Below are positions 6,963 to 15,919 of a DNA stretch of 64,000 nucleotides, piece after piece; position 1 is the stretch's first letter, and every line of letters begins with the position of its first letter. The stretch is from Burkholderia puraquae (GTDB lineage: Bacteria; Pseudomonadota; Gammaproteobacteria; Burkholderiales; Burkholderiaceae), in NCBI RefSeq assembly GCF_002099195.1, contig NZ_NBYX01000019.1, forward strand, positions 1-64,000, written 5' to 3'. The notes under the pieces are model-generated. The model saw only the letters and a list, made by a program, of their open reading frames with translations, did not search any database and was not told the origin of the DNA. The translations under genes were made by a program, and so were the position numbers.

Positions 6963-9028
6963 TGGGTGAGGTCGATCTCGTAGGTGGCGAGGTTCTTGCC
7001 CGAGCCGTCGTCGGCCGCGACCTGCGTGATGCCGGTCAGGCCCGCCGCCGCCGCATCGCCGAGACGGTTCGGCGCGGACGCGAACTGCACGTGCGCGACC
7101 GAGCTCGCGAGCTTCGTGAAGCGCCAGCTGCGCTGCGCGCCGTCGGCCGCGCGCGTGATCGCGCCGCGCTTCTTGATGAACGCGATCAGCACGTCGCGGT
7201 TCGCATCGGGCGACGCGAAGATCGTCTTGCTGCCGTCGAGGCCCGGGAAGTTGCCGCCGCCGCTCGCACGGTAGTTGTTGGTCGCGACGATGAGCTGTGC
7301 GTTCGGGTCGATCGGCGCGCCCTTGTACGTCAGGTTCCTGATCCGGCTGCCGACGGGCTGCGTGACGTCGATTTCGTATGCGAGATCGGCCGACGTGAAC
7401 ATGTCGAAGTTGTAGCCGGGGAACGTGCTGACGAGCGGCTGCACGGTCGCCTTGGTCGGGTCGATCCGGTTGAAGCGCTTCGCGGCCGTCTCGAGCCAGT
7501 TCTTCACGTCGGCGCCGCTCACCTTCACCGCGTACACGGTGTTCGGATACAGGTACAGGTCGGCCGCGTTGTTGATCGCGAGCGCGCCCGGCGCGACGTC
7601 GGTGTAGTCGGTGCCGCCGCCGAAGCCGCTCTTGAACGGCGCGCTGACCGACAGCACCGGCAGCGACGCGTACTGCGGCAGGTTCGCCTGCACGTAGGTC
7701 TTCACGTAGTCGGCCTGCGCCTCGTTGACGATCTGGATCGCGCCCGGGTCGCCGACATCGGCGAAGTACGAGTTCATCCGGTAGTCGGTCGAGCCGATCG
7801 GCGTCTTCACGTAGTCGATCGTTGCCTGGTGCTCGGCGGCGATCGCGGCGGACACGGACGGATCGGCCGCGACGTAGCTCTTGTCGGCGTTCTGGATCGG
7901 CCGCGCCTCGACGGTCGTTAGCGACTTGTCGACGCTCCACGTCTTGCCGTCGAACTTCAGGCCGAGCTTGATCACGCCGAGGTGCTTGCCCCAGTAGTTG
8001 GCCATCACGGTCGGCACGCCGTTGACGGTGCCCTTGACCTTGTCGACGCCCGGCAGGTTGAACTGCGACACGGTGCTGTTCGCGTCCGGGAACACCTGGT
8101 GCGAGTGGCCGATCAGCATCGCGTCGATGCCCGTCACCTTCGACAGCCACCAGCTGCCGTTCTCCATCGTCGGCGAATACGCGGAATTGTCGAGGCCGCC
8201 GTGCGAGATCGCGACGACGAGATCGGCGCCCTTCGCGCGCATCTCCGGAATGTATTTCTCGGCGGCTTCCTTCAGGCCGGTCGTATAGACCTTGCCGTCG
8301 AGCCAGCGCTTGTCCCAGTTCATGATCGCGGGCGGCGTGAAGCCGATGATGCCGATCTTCACGGGCGCGCTGACCGTCTTGCCGTCCGGCGTCGTGGCCG
8401 TCACGGTGCGGGTCAGGATCGTGTACGGCGTGAACAGCGGCGCGTTGGTCTTCGCGCTGATCACGTTCGCGAGCACCTGCGGGAAGTTCGGGCCCGCGCA
8501 CTTCTTCTGCTGGGCCGGCGCCGGCAGGCCGTCGATCTCGAACGTGTTGCCGGTCACCTGCGACAGGTACGGCAGCCCGTAGTTGAATTCGTGGTTGCCG
8601 ATCCCGCCGCCGTCGAATTTCGCGGCGTTCATCACCTTGTAGATCGCCAGCGTCTGGTCGCATCCGATCGGCTTCACGAGCGCCTGGTAGTCCGACAGCG
8701 CGGTGCCCTGGATCGTGTCGCCGTTGTCGAGCAGCAGCGTGTTCGGATACTGCGCGCGGGCTTGCGCGATCAGCGTCGATACGCGTTCGAAGCCGAGCGA
8801 ATTGTCGGCGGCGAGCTTGAAATAGTCATACGACAGCACGTTGGTATGCAGGTCGGTCGTCTCGAGCAGGGCGAGCGTGGCCGTCGTGCCGACGGGCGCC
8901 TGGGCCGCCGGCGGCGTCACCGGCGGCGAGGTGACGTCGTCGCCGCCGCAGGCGGCAAGGATGAAGGCGAGGCTGGCGAGCGCGGCGATGGCCGGCACGC
9001 GACGGCGGGAAAGCAGGGGGAGACGCAT
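6959..9028 (-). CDS. Lipoprotein bifunctional 2',3'-cyclic-nucleotide 2'-phosphodiesterase / 3'-nucleotidase (5'-nucleotidase family)
   Basis: 689 residues. An N-terminal lipoprotein signal ends in LAAC (residue 28). The metallophosphatase domain carries the usual metal ligands in order: TTDLHTN, DNGDTIQG, GNHEFNYG, SHGG and GHSHQVF. A 5'-nucleotidase C-terminal domain follows (NNYRASGGGNFPG). It resembles CpdB, which scavenges nucleotides in the periplasm. The ATG at 9028 has AGGA seven bases before it. A lipidated rather than soluble form is somewhat unusual for CpdB-like enzymes. It forms a two-gene unit with the Sel1-repeat protein. Confidence 0.9.
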   Translation of the reverse strand: MRLPLLSRRRVPAIAALASLAFILAACGGDDVTSPPVTPPAAQAPVGTTATLALLETTDLHTNVLSYDYFKLAADNSLGFERVSTLIAQARAQYPNTLLLDNGDTIQGTALSDYQALVKPIGCDQTLAIYKVMNAAKFDGGGIGNHEFNYGLPYLSQVTGNTFEIDGLPAPAQQKKCAGPNFPQVLANVISAKTNAPLFTPYTILTRTVTATTPDGKTVSAPVKIGIIGFTPPAIMNWDKRWLDGKVYTTGLKEAAEKYIPEMRAKGADLVVAISHGGLDNSAYSPTMENGSWWLSKVTGIDAMLIGHSHQVFPDANSTVSQFNLPGVDKVKGTVNGVPTVMANYWGKHLGVIKLGLKFDGKTWSVDKSLTTVEARPIQNADKSYVAADPSVSAAIAAEHQATIDYVKTPIGSTDYRMNSYFADVGDPGAIQIVNEAQADYVKTYVQANLPQYASLPVLSVSAPFKSGFGGGTDYTDVAPGALAINNAADLYLYPNTVYAVKVSGADVKNWLETAAKRFNRIDPTKATVQPLVSTFPGYNFDMFTSADLAYEIDVTQPVGSRIRNLTYKGAPIDPNAQLIVATNNYRASGGGNFPGLDGSKTIFASPDANRDVLIAFIKKRGAITRAADGAQRSWRFTKLASSVAHVQFASAPNRLGDAAAAGLTGITQVAADDGSGKNLATYEIDLTQ

Positions 9029-9340
9029 CGGTTGTCCTGTTCGGTCTTCTGTTTTATGAAATGCGAGAGTCGCAACGAATGACGGCGCGGGGCGCCGACG
9101 GCCTGATGTGCGGCGCGTGAGAGTATCGAAAGGAATCGTGACGGAAGAATGAAAGGTGATGACGCAGGCAACGGGCAAGGGGCGGCGGCTGCCGCGCGCA
9201 CGCCGGGGCAGCCGCCCCGGCCCGCGCCGGCGTGCCCCGGCCGGCGCCCCCGGCCAGGCGTCCCCACGGAAATCCTCACGTCGCGTCGCCGGGCGGTTCG
9301 CTACAATGGCCGCTGTCACCTTTTTGCAAACAACCTGCCC
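9029..9340. other. Intergenic region between divergent transcripts
   Basis: Extremely GC-rich with a hairpin at 9202-9221 (GCCGGGGC, loop AGCC, GCCCCGGC). A TACAAT at 9302-9307 is a plausible -10 for the lipid-transport operon, giving a transcript start near 9314, but no good -35 is seen. No credible gene. Confidence 0.4.
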
Positions 9341-10465
9341 TTGGACTTCGAGACTCCTCCCGGCCTGTCGGTCGACGCCGGCGGCCAGGGCCAGACGGTG
9401 CGCCTGTACGGCCAGTGGACCGCGCTCGCGCTGGCGCGCAATCGCGGCGCGGTGGCGCGCCGTATCGCGAGCATCGCGTCCGGGCGCGTGAGCGAATGGG
9501 ATCTGTCCGGCATCGAGCGGCTCGACCACGTCGGCGGCCAGGCGCTGTGGCGCGTGTGGGGCCGCAAGCTGCCGGCCGGCGTCGCGCTGAGCGCCACGCA
9601 GCGCACGATCTTCGAGCGCATCGAGCGGCTCGACAGCGGGCGCGAGGCGCCCGAGCGCGTCGTGCACTTCGGCCCGATCACGCGCTTCGGCCTCATGCTG
9701 TTCGCGTTCGCCGAGCACCTGCAGGGCGGCATCGCGATGTTCGGCCGCGTGATCCTCGACGCGCTGTCGGTGCTGCGCCGCCCGAAGACGATGCCGTGGA
9801 AGGAGACCTCGGCGAACATCTACAGCGCCGGCGCGCAGGCGCTGCCGATCACCGCGCTGGTCGCGTTCCTGATCGGCATCGTGCTCAGCTACCTGTCCGC
9901 GCAGCAGCTGCAGACGTTCGGCGCGAACCGCTACATCGTGAACATTCTCGGGCTGTCGGTGATCCGCGAGCTCGGCCCGGTGCTGTCGGCGATCCTCGTC
10001 GCGGGCCGCTCGGGCTCGGCGATCACCGCGCAGATCGGCGTGATGCGCGTGACCGAGGAGCTCGATGCGATGCGCGTGATGGGCATCCCGCACGGGCTGC
10101 GGCTGATCCTGCCGCGCGTGCTCGCGCTCGGCGTCGCAATGCCGCTGCTCGTGATGTGGACCAACATCATCGCGTTGACGGGCGGCGCGCTTGCCGCGAA
10201 GTTCGTGCTGGGGATCGACGTCAACTATTTCGTGCGCTCGCTGCCGGGCGTCGTGCCGATCGCGAACCTGTATATCGGGGTCGGCAAGGGCGTCGTGTTC
10301 GGCATGCTGATCGCGCTGGTCGCTTGCCATTTCGGCTTCCGGATCAAGGCGAACTCGCAGAGCCTCGGCGAAGGCACGACCACGTCGGTCGTGTCGTCGA
10401 TCACGGTCGTGATCCTCGCCGACGCGGTGTTCGCGATCCTGTTCCAGAACGTGGGGCTCGGATGA
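9341..10465 (+). CDS. MlaE-type lipid ABC transporter permease with fused N-terminal STAS-like domain
   Basis: 374 residues from a TTG start at 9341 (LDFETPPGLSV); no ATG fits, since the frame upstream enters intergenic sequence. Residues 1-110 form a STAS-like domain (SEWDLSGIERLDHVGGQALW), the role played by the separate MlaB protein in E. coli. Residues 115-374 are the MlaE permease with the conserved ELGPVLSAILVAGRSGSAITAQIG and EELDAMRVMGI segments. With the next three genes it makes an inner-membrane complex that moves phospholipids between membranes. Its stop overlaps the ATPase start as ATGA. Confidence 0.92.
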   Translation: MDFETPPGLSVDAGGQGQTVRLYGQWTALALARNRGAVARRIASIASGRVSEWDLSGIERLDHVGGQALWRVWGRKLPAGVALSATQRTIFERIERLDSGREAPERVVHFGPITRFGLMLFAFAEHLQGGIAMFGRVILDALSVLRRPKTMPWKETSANIYSAGAQALPITALVAFLIGIVLSYLSAQQLQTFGANRYIVNILGLSVIRELGPVLSAILVAGRSGSAITAQIGVMRVTEELDAMRVMGIPHGLRLILPRVLALGVAMPLLVMWTNIIALTGGALAAKFVLGIDVNYFVRSLPGVVPIANLYIGVGKGVVFGMLIALVACHFGFRIKANSQSLGEGTTTSVVSSITVVILADAVFAILFQNVGLG

Positions 10466-11376
10466 ACGCATCGAACGAAACGACCGCGCATGCCGCGGCC
10501 ATCGGCGCCGGGTCGGTCGGCACCCGGCCGGCCGCGGCGGCCGATGCCGGTGACCTCGTGATCGAGGTGCGCAACCTGACCAAGCGCTACGGGCGCAACA
10601 TCATTCACCAGAAGCTCGACTTCGACGTGCGGCGCGGCGAGATCGTGTCGATCGTCGGCGGCTCGGGCTCCGGCAAGACCACGCTGGTGCGGCAGATCCT
10701 CGGCCTCGAGCGGCCGACGTCGGGCACGATCAAGGTATTCGGCGAGGATACGGCGACGATCGACGACGCGAGCGCGCGGATGATGCGCACGCGCTCCGGG
10801 ATGCTGTTCCAGCAGGGCGCGCTGTTCTCGTCGATGACCGTGTTCGACAACGTCGCGCAGCCGCTGCGCGAGCTCGGCCGCGTGCCGCCGGATCTGCTGC
10901 ACGACATCGTGATGCTGAAGCTCGAGATGGTCGGGCTGCCGTGCAAGCACGCGTCGAAGATGCCGGCCGCCCTGTCGGGCGGGATGGTCAAGCGGGTCGG
11001 CATTGCGCGCGCGATCGCGCTCGAGCCCGAGCTGCTGTTCCTCGACGAGCCGACGGCCGGCCTCGATCCGCAGGCGTCGGACGAATTCGTCGAGCTGATC
11101 GCGACGCTGCATCGCACGCTCGGGCTGACCGTCGTGATGGTGACGCACGATCTCGATACGATGGTCGCGCTGTCGACGCGCGTCGCGGTGCTGGCCGACC
11201 GCAAGGTGCTGGTCGCCGCGCCCGTCGAGGAGGCCGCGAACGTCGACCATCCGTTCATCCACGAATATTTCCTGGGGCTGCGCGGGCGCCGCGCATTGCA
11301 GGCGCTGCCGCCGGAGCGGCGCGCGAAGCTGCCGAAGGCGGCCCTCGAACCGGCGCTGTCGAGCGTCGAGCTGTAG
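10462..11376 (+). CDS. ABC transporter ATP-binding protein, MlaF type
   Basis: 304 residues. After a variable 35-residue N-terminus come Walker A GGSGSGKTT, Q-loop LFQQGALFSSMTV (the LFQQGALF form is typical of MlaF), signature LSGGMVKRV, Walker B LLFLDEPTAGLD and the switch His in VTHDLD. The C-terminal tail after HEYFLGLRGRRA is basic. It powers the MlaE-type permease encoded just before, with which it shares a four-base ATGA overlap. Confidence 0.94.
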   Translation: MNASNETTAHAAAIGAGSVGTRPAAAADAGDLVIEVRNLTKRYGRNIIHQKLDFDVRRGEIVSIVGGSGSGKTTLVRQILGLERPTSGTIKVFGEDTATIDDASARMMRTRSGMLFQQGALFSSMTVFDNVAQPLRELGRVPPDLLHDIVMLKLEMVGLPCKHASKMPAALSGGMVKRVGIARAIALEPELLFLDEPTAGLDPQASDEFVELIATLHRTLGLTVVMVTHDLDTMVALSTRVAVLADRKVLVAAPVEEAANVDHPFIHEYFLGLRGRRALQALPPERRAKLPKAALEPALSSVEL

Positions 11377-11394
11377 GAACGAAGGAATCCGCGA

Positions 11395-12324
11395 ATGGAA
11401 AACAAATCACATGCGTTCTGGGCTGGCCTGTTCACGATCGCGCTGACGCTCGCGATCGCGGGCACCGTGTTCTGGTTCAACGTCGACCGCACCGTGCGCG
11501 TGCCGTACGACCTGCTCGCGCGTACCAACGTGACGGGGCTGTTCCCGGACGCGGCCGTGCGCTTTCGCGGCCTCGACGTCGGCAAGGTACAGTCGATCGG
11601 CTTCGATCGCGCGCACCCGGGCCAGATCCGGATCCGGATCCTCGTCGACCACGACGCGCCGATCACGCAGTCGACCTACGGCAGCCTCGGCTTCCAGGGC
11701 GTGACGGGCATCGCGTTCGTGCAGCTCGAGGACACGGGGCGCGACCTGTCGCCGCTGCCGTCGTCGACGAAGGCGATCGCGCAGATCCCGATGCGGCCGA
11801 GCCTGTTCGACCAGATCCAGGAGCGCGGCGACGTGCTGCTGCGGCAGCTCGAAATGGCTGCGAAGAGCGCGAATGCGCTGATGTCGCCCGAGATGCGCGA
11901 GCAGTTGCGCGCGACCGCCGAAAGCCTGCAGCACGCGGCCGATGGCGCCGCCACGCTGACGAAGCAGCTCGGCCCGGCGGTCACTGCGCTGCCGGAAACG
12001 ATGCATGAGGTGAACCGCGCGATGGCGTCGGCGAACACGCTGCTGCAGCCGAACGGGCCGCTCGTGTCGAACCTGAACAAGGCCGGGACGGCCGCGGATC
12101 AGATCGGTGTCGCGCTGAACGATCTCAACGCGCGCGTGCAGTACGACACGCTGCCGCGTTTCAACGCGCTGGCCGGCAGCGTCGGCGACGCGTCGCGGCA
12201 ATTGAAGGACGTGGCCGGTGAACTTGGCCGCAACCCGCGCAGTCTGTTGTTCGGTTCGCCCGGCGCGGCGCCGGGGCCCGGCGAGCCGGGCTTCGCCTGG
12301 CCGGGTGCGACGGCCGGGCAGTGA
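11395..12324 (+). CDS. MCE-family substrate-binding protein (MlaD/PqiB-like)
   Basis: 309 residues. One N-terminal transmembrane helix (FWAGLFTIALTLAIAGTVFWF), then a single MCE domain (about residues 40-120: FPDAAVRFRGLDVGKVQSIGFD ... YGSLGFQGVTGIAFVQL) and a long helical C-terminal part (AANALMSPEMREQLRATAESL region). MCE rings form lipid channels in the periplasm. AAGGAA lies eight bases before the ATG. Longer than E. coli MlaD (183 residues), because of the helical extension, which suggests a tunnel closer to PqiB or YebT designs. Confidence 0.92.
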   Translation: MENKSHAFWAGLFTIALTLAIAGTVFWFNVDRTVRVPYDLLARTNVTGLFPDAAVRFRGLDVGKVQSIGFDRAHPGQIRIRILVDHDAPITQSTYGSLGFQGVTGIAFVQLEDTGRDLSPLPSSTKAIAQIPMRPSLFDQIQERGDVLLRQLEMAAKSANALMSPEMREQLRATAESLQHAADGAATLTKQLGPAVTALPETMHEVNRAMASANTLLQPNGPLVSNLNKAGTAADQIGVALNDLNARVQYDTLPRFNALAGSVGDASRQLKDVAGELGRNPRSLLFGSPGAAPGPGEPGFAWPGATAGQ

Positions 12325-12362
12325 CACCCATCGAAACCGGAAACATCATGCAGGAACACGCC

Positions 12363-12986
12363 ATGCCACGAATCCTTGACCGCGCGCTGCGTCCGGCCGC
12401 GGCCGCGCTTGCCGTGCTGACGCTGTCGCTCGCAGCCGGCTGCGCCGGCAACAGCGCGGTGCTGTCGAATGTCCGCTACGACCTCGGGCCGGCGACGTCG
12501 GTCGTGACCGCAGGCCCGGGCCCCGCGCTGAAGGTGCTCGACGTTGCCGCGCCCGACGCGCTCGACTCCGACAAGTTCGCCTACCGCCTCGCGTACGTGG
12601 ACGCACAGCACGTGGCCGTCTATCGCGACAGCCGCTGGACGGCACCGCCCGCGCAGTTGCTCACGCAGCGGCTGCGTGGTGCGCTGTCGTCGCGCGGCAC
12701 GGTGCTCGAGGGATCCGACGGCGTGCGCGCGCCGACGCTCAAGGTCGACCTGAACGAATTCGAACAGGTGTTCGACGGCCAGTCGCAGAGCCACGGCGCC
12801 GTCACCGCACGCGCGACGCTGACGCTGGACGGCAAGGTGCTCGGCCAGCGCACGTTCATCGCGCGTGCGCCGTCGAGCACACCCGACGCGGCGGGCGGTG
12901 CCCGCGCGCTCGCGACGGCGAGCGACCAGCTCGTGTCGCAGATCGCCGCGTGGGTCGGCATGCAGGCATACGCGGGCACGCCGTGA
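12363..12986 (+). CDS. ABC-type transport auxiliary lipoprotein (PqiC-like)
   Basis: 207 residues. Lipoprotein signal with LAAGC lipobox (cysteine near residue 29). The body fits the PqiC/ABC-type auxiliary lipoprotein family: VRYDLGPAT, LDVAAPDALDSDKFAYRLAY and a C-terminal LATASDQLVSQIAAWV helix. It would sit on the periplasmic side of the outer membrane and receive the MCE tube. ATG 12363 has AGGA seven bases upstream; starts at 12348 or GTG 12321 would also keep the signal. It completes the four-gene lipid transport operon. Confidence 0.88.
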   Translation: MPRILDRALRPAAAALAVLTLSLAAGCAGNSAVLSNVRYDLGPATSVVTAGPGPALKVLDVAAPDALDSDKFAYRLAYVDAQHVAVYRDSRWTAPPAQLLTQRLRGALSSRGTVLEGSDGVRAPTLKVDLNEFEQVFDGQSQSHGAVTARATLTLDGKVLGQRTFIARAPSSTPDAAGGARALATASDQLVSQIAAWVGMQAYAGTP

Positions 12987-13005
12987 CGCGTGCCGCGCAG
13001 CCGCG

Positions 13006-14157
13006 ATGAGCGCGACCGGCACCCCTCGCGCATCGCCGCTCGCGCGGCAGGCCTTTGCCGCTTACGCGGCGCTCATCGTTTACGCGTCGCTGTATCCGTT
13101 TGGAGGCTGGGTGTCGCTCGGCATCGGGCCGTTCGACTACCTGTTCGCGCCGATGCAGCGCTACGTGACCGCGTTCGACGTGGTCACGAACGTGCTCGGC
13201 TACTTGCCGTTCGGCGCGCTCGGCGTGCTCGCGCTGCACCCGCGCTGGCGCGGCGTGGCCGCGACACTGATCGCGGGCGGGCTCGGCGTACTGCTGTCGG
13301 GCGCGATGGAAGCGTTGCAAACCTACCTGCCCACGCGCGTCGCGTCGAATCTCGATCTCGCGGCCAACGCACTCGGCGCGCTGCTGGGCGCGGCGCTGGT
13401 TGCGCCGGCCACTGGAGCGCTGCTCGATCGCGGTGCGCTGCGCCGGCTGCGCTTCGCGTGGTTCGAGGACGACGGCGCGACGCCGCTGCTGCTCGCCGGG
13501 CTGTGGCCGTTCGCGATCCTGTTCCCGTCGCCGTTCCTGTTCGGCATCGGCGACTGGCCGGCCGCGCTGTGGGAGCGTGCCGACGCGTCGATGCAGGACG
13601 CGCTGCTCGCATGGCTGCCGGCCGCGTGGCGCGTGGGCGAATGGCCCGAGCGCGTCGACGGCTGGCTGTCCGACTCCGCGTGGGAGGCCGCGCTTGGCGG
13701 GTTGATGCTGTTCGCCGCGCTGACGATCGCGTCGCTCGCGATGCGGCCGCACGCACCACGCATCCGGCTCTTGATCGCGCTCGTCGCCGCGACGCTCGTG
13801 CTGAAGGCGGCCGCGACGTTCATGCAGTCGGCCACCGGCCTTGTCGTCGTATGGGCGACGCCCGGCGCGCGGCTCGGGATCGAGCTCGGTTTCGCGGCCG
13901 CACTCGTCGCGCTGCACGTGCCGGCGACCTGGCGCGCGACGCTTGCGGCGCTCGCGCTGCTGGCTGGCGTGGCGCTCGTGAACCTGCTGCCCGTCAATCC
14001 GTTCTTCGACTTCACGCTGTCGGGCTGGCGGCAGGGCCGCTACGTGCACTTCAACAGCCTCGCGCGCTGGCTCGCGTGGATCTGGCCCTACGCGGCGCTG
14101 ATCTGGCTCGGCCAGCGCGTCGAGCACGCGTGGCTGCCGGCCGCGTTGCGCCGTTGA
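13006..14157 (+). CDS. VanZ-like multi-pass membrane protein
   Basis: 383 residues. The N-terminal 130 residues are VanZ-like (AAYAALIVYASLYPFGGW, DVVTNVLGYLPFGALGVLAL, EALQTYLPTRVASNLDLAAN). Several further hydrophobic helices follow, about eight in total. VanZ itself gives low-level teicoplanin resistance in Gram-positives; here the role is unknown. It begins 19 bases after the lipoprotein gene and may share its transcript. No ribosome site stands out before ATG 13006. Confidence 0.85.
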   Translation: MSATGTPRASPLARQAFAAYAALIVYASLYPFGGWVSLGIGPFDYLFAPMQRYVTAFDVVTNVLGYLPFGALGVLALHPRWRGVAATLIAGGLGVLLSGAMEALQTYLPTRVASNLDLAANALGALLGAALVAPATGALLDRGALRRLRFAWFEDDGATPLLLAGLWPFAILFPSPFLFGIGDWPAALWERADASMQDALLAWLPAAWRVGEWPERVDGWLSDSAWEAALGGLMLFAALTIASLAMRPHAPRIRLLIALVAATLVLKAAATFMQSATGLVVVWATPGARLGIELGFAAALVALHVPATWRATLAALALLAGVALVNLLPVNPFFDFTLSGWRQGRYVHFNSLARWLAWIWPYAALIWLGQRVEHAWLPAALRR

Positions 14158-14214
14158 AGTTGTGGCTGCGGCGGCGCGGCAGTGGTATCGCGGGCAGCGG
14201 CGTGCGCCGCTCGT

Positions 14215-14220
14215 TATAAT
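14215..14220 (+). promoter_or_regulatory. -10 element (TATAAT)
   Basis: A perfect TATAAT lies 12 bases before the long palindrome. Transcription would start near 14227, so the palindrome would form the very 5' end of the RNA that leads to the ferredoxin gene. No clear -35 is seen 17 bases upstream. Confidence 0.5.
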
Positions 14221-14231
14221 CGTCCGCATGA

Positions 14232-14390
14232 GTGCAGTGTTCGGCACCAAGCGGCGCTTATGTGCGGCGCCTTCGCGCCCGTGGCCGCGTTGCAAATCCT
14301 CGCGATGCCGCCAGGCATCGCTGCGGTTTGCACCTTGCCACGAGCACGAATCCGCTGGCCATAAGCGCCGCTTGGCACCGAACACTACAC
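14232..14390. repeat. 159-bp imperfect palindrome (MITE-like element or structured leader RNA)
   Basis: The outer arms 14232-14262 and 14360-14390 are complementary at 28 of 31 positions. Inside, three further pairings continue the stem: GTGGC (14281) with GCCAC (to 14341), TGCAAA (14291-14296) with TTTGCA, and GCGATGCC (14302-14309) with GGCATCGC (14314-14321), leaving a very short central loop. The whole unit folds into one long hairpin. It lies between the VanZ-like gene and the ferredoxin gene and codes for no credible protein. The arms resemble a dispersed palindromic repeat more than a simple terminator. Confidence 0.75.
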
Positions 14391-14460
14391 GCCCGTTGCC
14401 CCGCGCAGCGGCAATCGCTCCTCTTTCCGCCCGTCTCGCGCCGGGCCGCTCGTCACCATC

Positions 14461-14778
14461 ATGGATTCCTACTACCAGCACCACGTCTTCTTCTGCCTGA
14501 ACCAGCGCGATCCGGGTGCCGAGCGCCCGAGCTGCGCGCAATGCGACGCGCAGACCATGCAGGAATACGCGAAAAAGCGCGTGAAGGAACTCGGCCTGGC
14601 GGGGCCCGGCAAGGTTCGTATCAACAAGGCCGGCTGCCTCGACCGCTGCGAGGAAGGGCCCGTGATGGTCGTGTATCCGGAAGGCACGTGGTACACGTAC
14701 GTCGACCAGGCCGACATCGACGAGATCGTCGAATCGCACCTGCGCGACGGCAAGGTCGTCGACCGCCTGAAGATCTGA
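14461..14778 (+). CDS. Thioredoxin-like [2Fe-2S] ferredoxin domain protein
   Basis: 105 residues. Cysteines fit the thioredoxin-fold 2Fe-2S ferredoxin pattern: Cys12 in HHVFFCLNQR, Cys25 and Cys28 in SCAQC, then Cys59 and Cys63 in KAGCLDRCEEGP. The C-terminal VVYPEGTWYTYVDQADIDEIV is typical of the family. It probably transfers electrons in the cytoplasm; the partner is unknown. The leader contains the long palindrome at 14232-14390. The hydrolase gene follows after 13 bases, so they are probably co-transcribed. Confidence 0.9.
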   Translation: MDSYYQHHVFFCLNQRDPGAERPSCAQCDAQTMQEYAKKRVKELGLAGPGKVRINKAGCLDRCEEGPVMVVYPEGTWYTYVDQADIDEIVESHLRDGKVVDRLKI

Positions 14779-14791
14779 GCGGGCCGGCCGA

Positions 14792-15436
14792 ATGAACGTT
14801 CATACGCAGAAGTCGCTGATCGCGGGCCCGGCCGGGCAGATCGAAATCGCGGTTGACCTCCCCGATGCCGTGCGCGAAAGCGGCGCCGCGCCGCGCGGCA
14901 TCGCGCTCGTCGCGCATCCGCACCCGTTGTTCGGCGGAACGATGGACAACAAGGTCGCGCAAACGCTGGCGCGCACGCTGGTGCAACTGAACTACGTCGT
15001 GTTCCGGTCGAACTTCCGCGGCGTCGGCGCGACCGAAGGCGTGCATGACAACGGCACCGGCGAAGCCGACGACTTGCTCGCGGTACTCGCGCACATGCGC
15101 GCGCAGCCCGCGTATGCGGACCTGCCGCTCGTGCTCGCGGGCTTCTCGTTCGGCACCTTCGTGCTGTCGCATGTCGCGAAGCGCCTGCGCGACGCGGGCG
15201 AGACGATCGAACGGATGGTGTTCGTCGGCACGGCCGCGAGCCGCTGGCAGGTGGCCGACGTGCCCGAGAACACGCTCGTGATCCACGGCGAAACCGACGA
15301 CACCGTGCCGATCGCTTCCGTGTACGACTGGGCGCGGCCGCAGGAACTGCCGGTCGTCGTGATCCCCGGCGCCGAGCATTTCCTGCATCGCAAGCTGCAC
15401 GTGCTGAAGCGCATCATCGTCGACGCGTGGCGCTAG
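14792..15436 (+). CDS. Alpha/beta hydrolase
   Basis: 214 residues. The nucleophile elbow GFSFG is preceded by PLVLAG, the oxyanion strand is LVAHPHPLFGGT, and the catalytic acid and His appear as HGETDDTVP and PGAEHFLH. The HPHPLFGG motif marks the family of cytoplasmic hydrolases related to serine aminopeptidase and dienelactone hydrolase folds. Substrate unknown. It sits 13 bases after the ferredoxin gene. Confidence 0.9.
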   Translation: MNVHTQKSLIAGPAGQIEIAVDLPDAVRESGAAPRGIALVAHPHPLFGGTMDNKVAQTLARTLVQLNYVVFRSNFRGVGATEGVHDNGTGEADDLLAVLAHMRAQPAYADLPLVLAGFSFGTFVLSHVAKRLRDAGETIERMVFVGTAASRWQVADVPENTLVIHGETDDTVPIASVYDWARPQELPVVVIPGAEHFLHRKLHVLKRIIVDAWR

Positions 15437-15919
15437 CCTGCGCGCGGGTGCCGGCGTAACGCCGGCGGCCCGCGTCGCCTGGCGCCTACGACCGCCGGCA
15501 CGCGCCGGACGCGCGCGCCCCGCGCGACATCGCGCCGCAGCGTGCGGCGCCACCCGACTTCCACCTCGCCTGCGCACGCCTTTCGCACACCTTCGCGTGC
15601 GATGTCGCGCAGCTTGCCGGCACCCTGCGCTCGATGCCGATGTGCGGCCGTCCGGCGCCAGGTTCGCGAAAACGCCCTGCGCGGCCACGTATAATGGCCG
15701 CATTTCGCGTCGCCCGCGGCCCGGCTGGGCCCATGCGGCGCTCGTTTCGCCGCTTGTCCGCCCGCTCGCGACGGCCGCGAACCGAACGCGTCCGCACGAG
15801 TCCAACCGGCGCGTTTCGCGTCGCCTGCTGTTTCGGGCGAGTGCCCGAAACGCCCGCCGCCTTGCCGTTCAACCCTGCGCGTTTCGCACCGCACTTTCTG
15901 CCATCAGCCTGAATCGATC
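15437..15919. other. Long leader region before the carboxypeptidase gene
   Basis: About 480 bases without a gene. A perfect TATAAT at 15690-15695 would start a transcript near 15702 with a leader of about 215 bases. Within it a tight hairpin occurs at 15830-15851 (GTTTCGGGC, loop GAGT, GCCCGAAAC). No T-run follows, so it may affect RNA stability or translation rather than termination. Confidence 0.45.

Noticed and set aside
9029..10471. Upstream extension of the nucleotidase frame across the Mla-type permease
   Set aside because: The lipoprotein signal at 9028 fixes the start; the extension is antisense to the permease gene.
14162..14500. A 112-codon plus-strand frame through the long hairpin
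   Set aside because: Its sequence is explained by the palindrome, and it runs out of frame into the ferredoxin gene.
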